From contig CAYNIW010000008.1 of assembly GCA_964397545.1 (NCBI GenBank), positions 1 through 64,000 on the forward strand: a stretch of DNA of 64,000 bases. The letters run 5' to 3'. A model generated the notes under the pieces. It was not told the origin of the DNA and searched no databases. It saw nothing but the letters and a program-made list of their open reading frames with translations. Below are positions 53,152-61,715 of the stretch, piece by piece. Position numbers and translations under genes: made by a program. The DNA comes from JAFGIG01 sp964397545 (GTDB lineage Bacteria > SDB-A). Every line of letters begins with the position of its first letter. Position 1 is the first letter of the stretch.

Positions 53152-55004
53152 AAAAACTCTTTTCTTTTTGTCTTATATCAGCCGCCCTGAATCATATCTC
53201 TCTTTTTTCGGCTGTCTATTATGTCAACGATCCACAGGGATTTCAAAACGCGCTCAACCTCTCCTCATCAAACGGTCAATTCGACACAATATACGCAGCT
53301 GCCGGCGATTACAACCTCTCTTCGGGTCTTTCTTATAATTCAGCTGAAACATTCGGCCTCCTGTTGACTGGAGCAGGATCCTCCTCCTCCCGGATTATCG
53401 GGAACGGAACTTTTAGCCTGCTCAGAATAATGTCCTTCGCGTCAGTTCAGGACATCACAGTCAACGGATTAGGTTTTTCGGCGGGCAACAGCAATTCATA
53501 CGGCGGAGGATTGTTCATTGAGACTTCCGCGAGTAGAATCTTTGTCAACGCCTGTTCTTTTTCTTCCTGCTTCGCGCAGGAAATTGGTGGAGGAGCCGCT
53601 TTGATTACCAACTCGGGAGATATAACTGTTACCACCTGCTCTTTTTCGGGAAATACAAGCAGCAACGACGGCGGCGGACTCAACGCAGGTTCGGCTTCCG
53701 GATCAATATACCTCTCTGGCTGCACGTTCTACAACAATACTGCAAACGGCGACGATGCGGGAGGGGCTCTTTTGTATTGCGAAAACGGCTCCGCTTACGC
53801 AGTCGGCAATTCTTTCACCCAAAATCACGCCCAGGACGGCGGGGGAGGGCTTTTTACATATTTCCTCGGAAACACCTGCGGTCTTTTAGCAAGAGACAAT
53901 ATTTTTTCTGCAAACACAGCCGTCCTCGATGGAGCCGGTTTTTTTGTCAGAGTAAACGACAGCGGCTCGGTCAGTATAACATCAAATACATTTAACGGGA
54001 ACGAAACGGTGAACTGGAACGGAGGGGGCATTTCTCTTCATTTGAATTCCGGCACTCTCGAATTCAGGGACAATGATTTTCAATCAAATTACAGCGGCGA
54101 GGACGGCGGAGGAGCATGGATATGGATGGGAACAGGTTCTGCTTCAATAAACAGCAATGCATTTTTTAACAACGGGGCAAGAGCTAACGGCGGAGGCATG
54201 TCTTTTAACGGAGACAACGCTTTCGCTGTCCTGAACAAAAACATCTTCTTCAGGGATTCATCGGGAAACATCGGAGGAGGACTTTCTCTGACGAACGGCA
54301 TCGGAATCATGTCTCTCGACCGTACCACTTTTTTCGCCAACAGAGCTTCCGAAGGCGGCGGGCTTTATTATTATTCAGATCAAAATTCTTCTTTTTTCAC
54401 GGGCAAAAACCTCATCTCCTGGAGCGATATGCCCCATTTCTTTTCTTACTCCGCGCCATACGGGATAGTCTTGACCTATTCCAACATTCAAAACGGCCAA
54501 GGCAGCCCGTGGTTCGGAAACGGATGCATAGAACTTTATCCCATTTTTGCGGACACTTCGCAGGCAGACTTGAGAATTACATGGGTGAATTTTCCCTTAG
54601 ATGACAGCACCAAATCGCCCTGCATTGACGCCGGGGATCCTTCATCCACTCTCGATCCTGACGGGACAAGAGCCGATCAAGGCGCTCTCTATTTCAACCA
54701 ACTGACCTTTGTCGAAGAAAACCCTTCGGTGAGCTCCGAACTCTTCAGAGAATCAATCATATACGATCCGATCAAAGATATTGCAGAGATTCGTTTTTTT
54801 TCGGCCGCATCAGGAAAAGCGGAAATATTCTTACTTGACGCGTCGGGTAGAAAGTTAAAATCAGTCTTTAACGGTTTTATATCTCCCGGAGAACAATTCT
54901 TTCTTTTTAACCTGAGAGGTTTTAGCTCTGGGGTCTATTTCATTGCCGTGGGATTTAACGAAACGTTCCGCTTTTACAAACTCCAGAAAATCAGCCCCAT
55001 TTAA
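53148..55004 (+). CDS. Surface right-handed beta-helix protein with type IX sorting domain
   Basis: 618 residues from GTG 53148 (GGGGGAGA upstream). Signal peptide (about 1-21), then about 12 parallel beta-helix coils with repeated GGG and N-x-F/A-x-x-N motifs (residues about 60-440), resembling polymorphic outer-membrane proteins. The last 80 residues (IYDPIKDIAEIRFFSAASG, IFLLDASGRKLKSVF and FSSGVYFIAVGF) match the type IX secretion C-terminal sorting domain. It is probably exported to the cell surface. It is coupled to a small zinc-ribbon gene. Confidence 0.87.
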   Translation: MKKLFSFCLISAALNHISLFSAVYYVNDPQGFQNALNLSSSNGQFDTIYAAAGDYNLSSGLSYNSAETFGLLLTGAGSSSSRIIGNGTFSLLRIMSFASVQDITVNGLGFSAGNSNSYGGGLFIETSASRIFVNACSFSSCFAQEIGGGAALITNSGDITVTTCSFSGNTSSNDGGGLNAGSASGSIYLSGCTFYNNTANGDDAGGALLYCENGSAYAVGNSFTQNHAQDGGGGLFTYFLGNTCGLLARDNIFSANTAVLDGAGFFVRVNDSGSVSITSNTFNGNETVNWNGGGISLHLNSGTLEFRDNDFQSNYSGEDGGGAWIWMGTGSASINSNAFFNNGARANGGGMSFNGDNAFAVLNKNIFFRDSSGNIGGGLSLTNGIGIMSLDRTTFFANRASEGGGLYYYSDQNSSFFTGKNLISWSDMPHFFSYSAPYGIVLTYSNIQNGQGSPWFGNGCIELYPIFADTSQADLRITWVNFPLDDSTKSPCIDAGDPSSTLDPDGTRADQGALYFNQLTFVEENPSVSSELFRESIIYDPIKDIAEIRFFSAASGKAEIFLLDASGRKLKSVFNGFISPGEQFFLFNLRGFSSGVYFIAVGFNETFRFYKLQKISPI

Positions 55005-55057
55005 TTTTCAAAATAAATTTTCTCCAAGTCGAGTTTCGTTTTAACCCAAAATACTTG

Positions 55058-55063
55058 TATAAT
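55058..55063 (+). promoter_or_regulatory. Extended -10 promoter of rlmI
   Basis: TTGTATAAT (extended -10: TGTATAAT) lies 23 bases before the ATG at 55087, leaving a leader of about 17 bases that contains the AAAGGGG ribosome site. No good -35 is visible. Confidence 0.5.
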
Positions 55064-55086
55064 GACCTATTACGGGAAAGGGGAAT

Positions 55087-56283
55087 ATGGCTTGGGTAAA
55101 ACTCAAAAATAAAGCCGAAAAAAAAGTTATCCGCGGTTATCCCTGGGTCTGGGATAACGAAATTCAATCCACCTCAAACGCTCCGGCGCCGGGTTCAGTC
55201 GTTTCAGTTCTGGATTCAAACGACTATTTTCTCGGAAAAGGCTTTTACAATCCTGCATCATCAATTCGCGTCCGCATTATCACAGAATCCGACGAACCTA
55301 TAGATTTTGATTTCGTGAAGAAAAGGATTTCCTCTGCGTGGACTCGCAGGAAAACAATGTTCCCCGGAGAAACATGTCTGAGGGCTTTTTTCTCAGAATC
55401 CGATGGCATACCGGGGCTTGTAATAGATTATTATGACGGCGCCGCCGTAATACAGCTCACAGCGCTCAGCGCGGAAATCTTAAAACGAGACATCATAAAA
55501 TCTGTCGACGAAATTTTCAAGCCTTCTTTCATAGTCGAGAGATCCGATTCACCTATCAGGCTTAAAGAAGGCCTTGAACCTTTTAAAGGACTGATTTCCG
55601 GAGTGTTTGAATTCGAGAAAAAAGTGAAAATAAACGGAGTCTGTTTTTCTCTGAATTTATTGGATTCCCAAAAAACAGGTTTTTTTCTCGATCAGAGAGA
55701 AAACTACACTCTTTTGTCCGGCATTGCCAAGGGGAAAAAAGTGTTGGACGCTTTCTGTAATATCGGCGCTTTCGGTATCCACGCCGCCCTTTACGGAGCG
55801 GAAAAAGTTATCTTTCTCGACTGCTCAAAAAAAGCGCTGGATTCCGCTGAAAAAAACTATTTTTTGAACTCTCTTGGTTCTTCAGCAGAATTTGTTAAAG
55901 CCGACGCGGTCTCTTTTTTAAAAAAAATGCAGGAGCAAGGTGAAAAATTCGACGTGATTATCCTCGATCCTCCGGCTTTTGTCAAAAACAGGAAAAAGCT
56001 TAAACAGGGTATTAAAGGATACAAGGAAATAAACATGAGGGCGATGGACATGCTCAATGAAAACGGTTTTCTCATCTCCTGCTCCTGTTCACAGCATCTT
56101 GAAGTCTATTCTTTTCTGAACATGCTGAAAACAGCGGCCGCCGATCGAAGGTTGGAATTCAGTCTTCTTTCTCTTACTTTCCAGCCCAAAGATCATCCTT
56201 CTATACTTCCCATGGAAGATTTTCCATACCTGAAATGTGCTCTTTTGGAAAAAAAAGGCTTCAATAACCGTATTTTTCCCTGA
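55087..56283 (+). CDS. rlmI: RlmI-like 23S rRNA (cytosine-C5)-methyltransferase
   Basis: 398 residues. An N-terminal PUA-like domain (about 1-75, RGYPWVWDNEI) and SAM-dependent domain: KTGFFLDQRENY near 198-209, VLDAFCNIGAFGIHAA near 220-235, and LDPPAFVKNRKKL near 298-310 with the conserved DPP motif and CSCSQH near 336. It methylates C1962 in 23S rRNA or a related site. The last 23 bases overlap the convergent cyclase gene. Confidence 0.9.
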   Translation: MAWVKLKNKAEKKVIRGYPWVWDNEIQSTSNAPAPGSVVSVLDSNDYFLGKGFYNPASSIRVRIITESDEPIDFDFVKKRISSAWTRRKTMFPGETCLRAFFSESDGIPGLVIDYYDGAAVIQLTALSAEILKRDIIKSVDEIFKPSFIVERSDSPIRLKEGLEPFKGLISGVFEFEKKVKINGVCFSLNLLDSQKTGFFLDQRENYTLLSGIAKGKKVLDAFCNIGAFGIHAALYGAEKVIFLDCSKKALDSAEKNYFLNSLGSSAEFVKADAVSFLKKMQEQGEKFDVIILDPPAFVKNRKKLKQGIKGYKEINMRAMDMLNENGFLISCSCSQHLEVYSFLNMLKTAAADRRLEFSLLSLTFQPKDHPSILPMEDFPYLKCALLEKKGFNNRIFP

Positions 56284-59200
56284 AGGCTTTGATTTTACCC
56301 TCTTTATCTCCCGTTTTTTTTAAGACGTCGAGATATTCTCCGGCTTTCTTGAAAGAGCCGCAGTCGGCGAAAAGACATGCGATGTTATATGCGATATCGT
56401 TCTTCAAATCGGTGTTGTCCAGCCCTCCCGCTTTTTCAAAAGCTTTGTCGAGATAATCATGACTTTTTGAAAAATCATTAATTCTTCTGTAAAGTTTGGC
56501 TATTTCAAAAAGTATTTCCGTTTCCGTTGTTTTATCGCCTTTAATTTCACAGAGTTTCAGAGCTTCGTTATAGTATTTCACGGCGTCTTCGGCGTCAGAC
56601 ATCCTGTATTTCAGGTCTCCCGTCTGACACAGCGCTTTGATTTCCCAGTTGATGTTACCCGTCTCTTTCGCCAATTCAAGATACTCTCTGCTGAATTTCC
56701 AAGCTTCGTCGAATTTGTCTTCATGCTTTTTCATTTCACTGATATTGTAAAGGCTCGACGCCTCACCTTCCCTGATTCCGGCTTCCCTGAATATCTTCAG
56801 CGCTTCCATAAAATGCTTTTCTGCATTCAATATCCTGCCTTTTATTGCTTCAAGATTCCCTAAGTTGATTTGAGCTCCGGCCTTTTCTTCGTTTATTCCG
56901 TTTTTGAGGGCGATTTCGTAACTCTGATTGAAACATTTTTCAGCTTCTTCGTATTTTTTCTGCTGGGCGAGTATCGCGCCAATGTTTGAAAGGGCAAGGG
57001 CTTCAAATTTTTTGTCTCCGGTTTCCACTGCTATCTTCATAGCGTTTTCATAGCTTGCGAGGGCTTTGTCAAAATTTTTCATAGAAGCGAAAAGAACGCC
57101 CATATTGCCAAGCGTCCTGCACCTAAGCGTCTTTTGTCCGGTTTTCTCAGAGTATTCAAGAGCTTTTTGGAAACAGCTGAGAGCCGTTTCAAACTCTCTT
57201 TCTCCAAGAAAGGATGTTCCAAGTTCATTGTTTGCGTCCGCCAGCAGAGTCTCAGCGCCGAGCTTTTCAAAATGCTCAATAGCCCTGCTGATTTTCTCCC
57301 GCGCTTCTTTATTTTTTCCGGTTTTCTTTAGAATTCTTCCTTCTGTCAACTCGGTCTCGGCGGCTTTTTGATTATTCCCTTCTTTTTTGTGATATTGGGA
57401 AAGTCTCCTGCAGATTCTCAGAAGTTCAAGATTCGCTCCTTTTCGGAGCATTACTTTCATGTATTCTTCCGCATATTCCGCCCATTTGTCCCATACTTCG
57501 GCTTTCTCGGACTGCTCGACTAACAGTTTAGTGTGCATTTCGAGTTCTTTGGAAAGCCTGCTCTCGGCAATTTCGAATATTTTTTTGTGGAGCTTTTTTC
57601 TCTCCGACGGTAAATGCAATTGATAAGCAGCTTCTCTGAGCATAGCGTGCCTGAACATATAGATATCTTCATAATTCAATTCTCTCGCTATTATCTGCCC
57701 CTGTTCCCCTTTATCGAGAAAAAATTCAAGTTCTTCTCTTATATCTTCTTCGATAATCGAACGAAGAATTTCAACAAGAAAACGCTCTCCTATCACCGCG
57801 GCTTTTTTAATTATTTCGCGAAGCTCAAAGTCCATTGAATCGAGTCTCGCTGTCAACAGATCGCAAAGTGAATCAGGAAGCCTCTCTATTTTCCCCCATA
57901 TTTCCGCGGGAGATCCATTCAGCATGTTTTGTTCTTTTAAAAAAACAATAGTCTGTTCAAGGAAAAACGGATTTCCCTGAGTGTTTTCAAAAAGATATTT
58001 TTCCGTCGCTTCGGAAGGGTTGAGACCGGTTATCTGGGAAAACATTCTGGATATCAGTTCCCTGCTTTCGAAAGAATGAAGGTCTATTTCGGTTGTGTTT
58101 ACTCTTCTGTCGAGGTTTATCCTCGGCCTGCTGCCCTTTTCATCGAATCGTGAAGTGCAGATAACGGCGAAAGGATAATCCAAAACATTCCTCGTGGCGG
58201 CGGAAAGCCATTCCATCGTCAATTCATCAATGTTGTTGAGGTCATCCACCAGCAAAACCATCGGTTTTTTTCTGGACATCGCTTTTACAAATTCTTTCAA
58301 GGCGAAGATCTGATTTTCTTTTTTTCTGTCTTCGCTTTGTTTCTCATAAGAAGGGTCAGCCGGAGGGAAGCCGATAATGTCCGCGATCGGGTTAATATGT
58401 TTGGGCAAAAGCTGTATTTGGAGAGCTTCAACGCAGTTTTTCAGTTCTTCGTATGATAAAATGTTCTTTTCCAGTTTCAGAAAATCCAAAAGCCACTGCG
58501 ATACAGGGAACCATGGGTATCTCGAGGTTTCCTCGCACTGAAGATGCATGACGGTCAGGTCAACTCCTTCTTGTTTCATTTGCTCTATCAGTTCCCATGC
58601 GAGTCTGCTCTTTCCGATACCTGCTTCGCCGTATATATAGCAAACACCCGCGTTTTTATTTTCAGTCAATATACATGACGAAAAATCCTTCAACTCCTTT
58701 AGTTCTTTTTCCCTTCCTACCATTTTAAACTTAAAAGCCAGCGTCCTTGTCTCATTAAGGGACTCAACCGCGTATATCTTTTCAGGAGATGCTTTGCCCT
58801 TGAAAACCGCTTCTTTTTGAAATCTGAAACAAACGCCTTTTTCAGTCCGGGTTTTTACTCTTTCAGAGGCGAGAATTTCTTTTTCTTCACATGCGCTCAT
58901 TATTCTCGCGGAAGTATTCACAACATTGCCAAGGCATGTCCACTCGGCGCGTTCAGTTCCGCCGGTCATTCCGGCATAGACAAGTCCGGTGTCTATGCCT
59001 ATTCTCGCGTTGAAACCCGCTTCTCTCATCTTTACAGAAAACCTGACGGCGAGATCCTCCGGATTCTCTTTAGCCTCGGGAGCTCCGAAAAGGACAAGGG
59101 CGACTATCCCTTTGTCCCCATAGTCAATCTTATTCAAACAGCCTCCGAAATATTCCGCAAGTTCATAAATTTTCCTGAAAGCTTTATCCTGAACAGCCGC

Positions 59201-59872
59201 ATCCATTTCGTCAATTTTAATGAAAACCGGCGTCGCATGTCTCAATTCGCCTCTCTCTCCGGCTTTAACAATATATTCGGGCACAAATTTGGATAAGATT
59301 TCATTTGGAACAGGTTGCGTTTGAAACGAGGTCTGCGGCATTACAGTTTTCAAACTGCCTTCCCATCCAATTTTTCCCGTGTCCACTCCTTCGGCTTTTG
59401 TTATTGCTGAAGATATTGCCTGTCCCGTGAAAACGTAGGTATTCATTTGACTGCCAAGGCTGATTATTCTCCAGTCGATATCGCCTGTTCCTACGCCGCA
59501 CTTGCATGTAAAGTTCAAATCGCCCAAATCCGTCTTTCTCTTGCCCTCTCTTTCGAAAAAGTATGTAAGTATGATTGCGACAGAATATGCAATTTTACCG
59601 TCGTCACCGGGAAATATCGCCGTAAAAGCATCTCCGGCGAAAGTGGTCACGTGTCCCCCATATTTATGGACGGTTTTTATAGGCATATCAAAAACCCACA
59701 AAAGCTGTTTTGATATTTCTTCCGCTCCGGAGTCGCCTTTTTTGAAAAACATCTCGGTCATTTTCGTGAATCCGCCGAGATCTGTAAACAGAGCAGACCC
59801 TCTGGTTGTGCCTGTCATCTCTTTGGCTTTCATTTTTTCAGAAATAAAAACGGGTATGGCGTTACTTTTCAA
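56261..59872 (-). CDS. Tandem adenylyl cyclase-like domains fused to AAA ATPase and TPR repeats
   Basis: 1203 residues; TTG start at 59872 with GGAGAG four bases upstream. First cyclase-type domain about 25-190: FTDLGGFT and FAGDAF keep both metal Asp positions. Second about 215-370: GLVYAGMTGG and GNVVNTSARI keep Asn/Arg transition-state residues, but its metal segment is changed. Then an AAA ATPase (GEAGIGKS near 414-421, VLLVDDLNN Walker B) and about ten TPR repeats (about 790-1190). This order mirrors mammalian soluble adenylyl cyclase (ADCY10). A product (cAMP) is inferred. It overlaps rlmI in the opposite direction. Confidence 0.87.
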   Translation of the reverse strand: MKSNAIPVFISEKMKAKEMTGTTRGSALFTDLGGFTKMTEMFFKKGDSGAEEISKQLLWVFDMPIKTVHKYGGHVTTFAGDAFTAIFPGDDGKIAYSVAIILTYFFEREGKRKTDLGDLNFTCKCGVGTGDIDWRIISLGSQMNTYVFTGQAISSAITKAEGVDTGKIGWEGSLKTVMPQTSFQTQPVPNEILSKFVPEYIVKAGERGELRHATPVFIKIDEMDAAVQDKAFRKIYELAEYFGGCLNKIDYGDKGIVALVLFGAPEAKENPEDLAVRFSVKMREAGFNARIGIDTGLVYAGMTGGTERAEWTCLGNVVNTSARIMSACEEKEILASERVKTRTEKGVCFRFQKEAVFKGKASPEKIYAVESLNETRTLAFKFKMVGREKELKELKDFSSCILTENKNAGVCYIYGEAGIGKSRLAWELIEQMKQEGVDLTVMHLQCEETSRYPWFPVSQWLLDFLKLEKNILSYEELKNCVEALQIQLLPKHINPIADIIGFPPADPSYEKQSEDRKKENQIFALKEFVKAMSRKKPMVLLVDDLNNIDELTMEWLSAATRNVLDYPFAVICTSRFDEKGSRPRINLDRRVNTTEIDLHSFESRELISRMFSQITGLNPSEATEKYLFENTQGNPFFLEQTIVFLKEQNMLNGSPAEIWGKIERLPDSLCDLLTARLDSMDFELREIIKKAAVIGERFLVEILRSIIEEDIREELEFFLDKGEQGQIIARELNYEDIYMFRHAMLREAAYQLHLPSERKKLHKKIFEIAESRLSKELEMHTKLLVEQSEKAEVWDKWAEYAEEYMKVMLRKGANLELLRICRRLSQYHKKEGNNQKAAETELTEGRILKKTGKNKEAREKISRAIEHFEKLGAETLLADANNELGTSFLGEREFETALSCFQKALEYSEKTGQKTLRCRTLGNMGVLFASMKNFDKALASYENAMKIAVETGDKKFEALALSNIGAILAQQKKYEEAEKCFNQSYEIALKNGINEEKAGAQINLGNLEAIKGRILNAEKHFMEALKIFREAGIREGEASSLYNISEMKKHEDKFDEAWKFSREYLELAKETGNINWEIKALCQTGDLKYRMSDAEDAVKYYNEALKLCEIKGDKTTETEILFEIAKLYRRINDFSKSHDYLDKAFEKAGGLDNTDLKNDIAYNIACLFADCGSFKKAGEYLDVLKKTGDKEGKIKAFREKYGY

Positions 59873-59888
59873 CTATCTCTCCGGCAGT

Positions 59889-59910
59889 GTATTTTTTTAG
59901 AAAAAAATAC
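59889..59910 (-). repeat. AT-only perfect inverted repeat before the cyclase gene
   Basis: GTATTTTTTT and AAAAAAATAC are perfectly complementary with two bases between them. It lies between the TPR lipoprotein stop and the cyclase start. A weak terminator, a protein-binding site or a chance AT run are all possible. Confidence 0.6.
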
Positions 59911-59938
59911 TGAAATATTCCTCGATAGGTCATTGGGT

Positions 59939-60691
59939 TCAGTCTTCATTCCCTGAAAATTCTATAGAGTCAGCTCTAAAATACAGAACTTTTGCCCCTG
60001 TTGTATCTCCTCCTTTTTCAAGAAGCCTCGCATAAGCCCTCCAGAGTTCAGGGTCGTGGGGGTCTTTTTCCGTGAGCTCCTTAAAAAGCCTTTCGGCTTT
60101 GACAAGATCCATCTGTTCTTCGTTCACCGCGGCAAGAGAATAGAGGAACCTTATATTGTCGGGTTCTTCATTTACTAATATCTCAAGAATGTCTTCTGCA
60201 TCTTTTAGCTTTCTTCTCTGCTGTAAAAGCAAAGCGAGAGAATATCTCGCGTAAAGATCCGAAGAATCGGACAATACCGCTCTTTGTATATAGAATTCGG
60301 CTTTTTGGAGATCTCCGATTCTGCGATAGACATTCCCAGCGGCCAAATTCCCGTGAAAATTCAACGAGTCCGCCGACATGGAAGCCTCAGCGTAAAAGAG
60401 GGATTTTTCAGTTTCTCCCATCGCGAATAGAACTCTCGCGTAAAGACCGTTCGCGTCAGGAGATTTGGGCTGAATTTCAACGGCTTTTTTAGACTCTGAA
60501 AGGGCTTTCTCAAGATGGCGCTGAATCTCTTCGGAGTTTTCGTAGCCTTTCTTTAACCTGTTGACCCTATCAAGCCTAAAAGATACGGAATCGATAAGTT
60601 CATCGTAGCTTGCTTTCTTTGAACAGGCGCTGAAAAGGATAAAAACCGCCGCAACGACCGCGGTTAATTTAGACATCCTAATACAATTCAT
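59939..60691 (-). CDS. TPR lipoprotein
   Basis: 250 residues. ATG 60691 with GGGAG upstream; it overlaps the dapF stop by 14 bases. Signal peptide with a LFSAC lipobox (Cys near 23), then about five TPR repeats (about 60-245) with W/L-G-Y-A-F spacing (AAGNVYRRIGDLQKAEFYIQRA). It is probably an envelope scaffold protein. It could resemble PilF/PilW-type pilotins, but no pilus genes are adjacent. Confidence 0.85.
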   Translation of the reverse strand: MNCIRMSKLTAVVAAVFILFSACSKKASYDELIDSVSFRLDRVNRLKKGYENSEEIQRHLEKALSESKKAVEIQPKSPDANGLYARVLFAMGETEKSLFYAEASMSADSLNFHGNLAAGNVYRRIGDLQKAEFYIQRAVLSDSSDLYARYSLALLLQQRRKLKDAEDILEILVNEEPDNIRFLYSLAAVNEEQMDLVKAERLFKELTEKDPHDPELWRAYARLLEKGGDTTGAKVLYFRADSIEFSGNED

Positions 60692-61499
60692 TTATTTCTC
60701 CCTTAAACACTTCTTCGGCTTCTCCTATAAGGCATATTTGGCCGTCAGAACTTTCAGTTATATTTATCTTCCCTCCTCTATGAGAGGCTGCAGAGTCTTG
60801 TTCTATCATTTTCAGCTTTCGCAAAACAGCATATGCCGCCGCCGCACCGGTTCCGCAGGAAAGCGTTTCACCCGCTCCTCTTTCGTAAACTCTCTGCGAA
60901 AATAACCTCCGATCCACGCATTCAACCGCTGAAACATTGACTCCTTCAGGAAATATTCCTCTTAAGATATTTTCGTCGAAAAGAGCTTTGAGGTCTGTAT
61001 TTTCGACATCCTCGACAAGCACAACCGCATGAGGATTTCCCAAGGAAACACAGTAATAATCGGGTCTGCCGTTTTTCTCTGTTTTTAGCGGAAAGGTTTC
61101 TCTTTCTTTCGAAATATCAAAAAAAGGCATACCAATTTCCGTTTTAACAGATGCTTTGTTTTTGTCGTCAAAATTCAGTATTTCACATTTTTTAGTCCCT
61201 GAATCGGTTTGAACTAAGATATCTACTTTTCTTTTAACATTGAGGTAATAATACAAAGCGGCTGACCTGAGTCCGTTTCCGCACATCTGAGCGGAGGACC
61301 CATCGCTGTTGAATATCTTCAGCTTCATGTCCGCATTATCCTTATTGCTCAAAATCAGCAGGCCGTCGCCTCCGATTTTTCGTTTTCTGTCGCAGAGATT
61401 TTTAGCGAGAAGTTCCGGGGAAATATCCGGAAGTTCCCTGTCTATCAGGTTCAATATTATATAATCGTTTCCATTTGCCTGATACTTGCTGAAAAACAT
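60678..61499 (-). CDS. dapF: Diaminopimelate epimerase
   Basis: 273 residues. Both catalytic cysteines are visible: MCGNGLR near 72-78 and ERGAGETLSCGTGAAA near 208-223. It also has the N-terminal ANGNDYI motif. It converts LL- to meso-diaminopimelate for lysine and peptidoglycan synthesis, indicating a DAP-type cell wall. AAGGAG precedes the ATG at 61499. Confidence 0.95.
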   Translation of the reverse strand: MFFSKYQANGNDYIILNLIDRELPDISPELLAKNLCDRKRKIGGDGLLILSNKDNADMKLKIFNSDGSSAQMCGNGLRSAALYYYLNVKRKVDILVQTDSGTKKCEILNFDDKNKASVKTEIGMPFFDISKERETFPLKTEKNGRPDYYCVSLGNPHAVVLVEDVENTDLKALFDENILRGIFPEGVNVSAVECVDRRLFSQRVYERGAGETLSCGTGAAAAYAVLRKLKMIEQDSAASHRGGKINITESSDGQICLIGEAEEVFKGEINELY

Positions 61500-61715
61500 G
61501 AACAGGCTCCTTTTTTACCGGTGTTTGTATGTCCGGCTTTACAGCTTCTTACTTATTCTGCATGAATTTGGGCTTAAATTCAAGTTTATAGTTACAGAAC
61601 AATAAGAATGTATAAAATTCTTCGATTCAACCTCTATCAAATAATCGAGCACGAAAGTAAAATCAATAATTGAAAACGCCGCTTTTTTAATATATCCTTA
61701 AACGAGGGTTATTTG
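61500..61715. other. Divergent intergenic region dapF/histidine kinase
   Basis: 216 bases with no gene. It is AT-rich and contains the dapF ribosome site (minus) and the GAGGG site of the kinase (plus, 61704-61708). No clear -35/-10 pair, riboswitch or small-RNA structure was recognised, although TATAAA (61612-61617 region) could be a -10. Confidence 0.5.

Noticed and set aside
53400..54340. Proline-rich minus-strand frames opposite the beta-helix gene
   Set aside because: They are mirror images of GGG/GGA codons in the beta-helix repeats.
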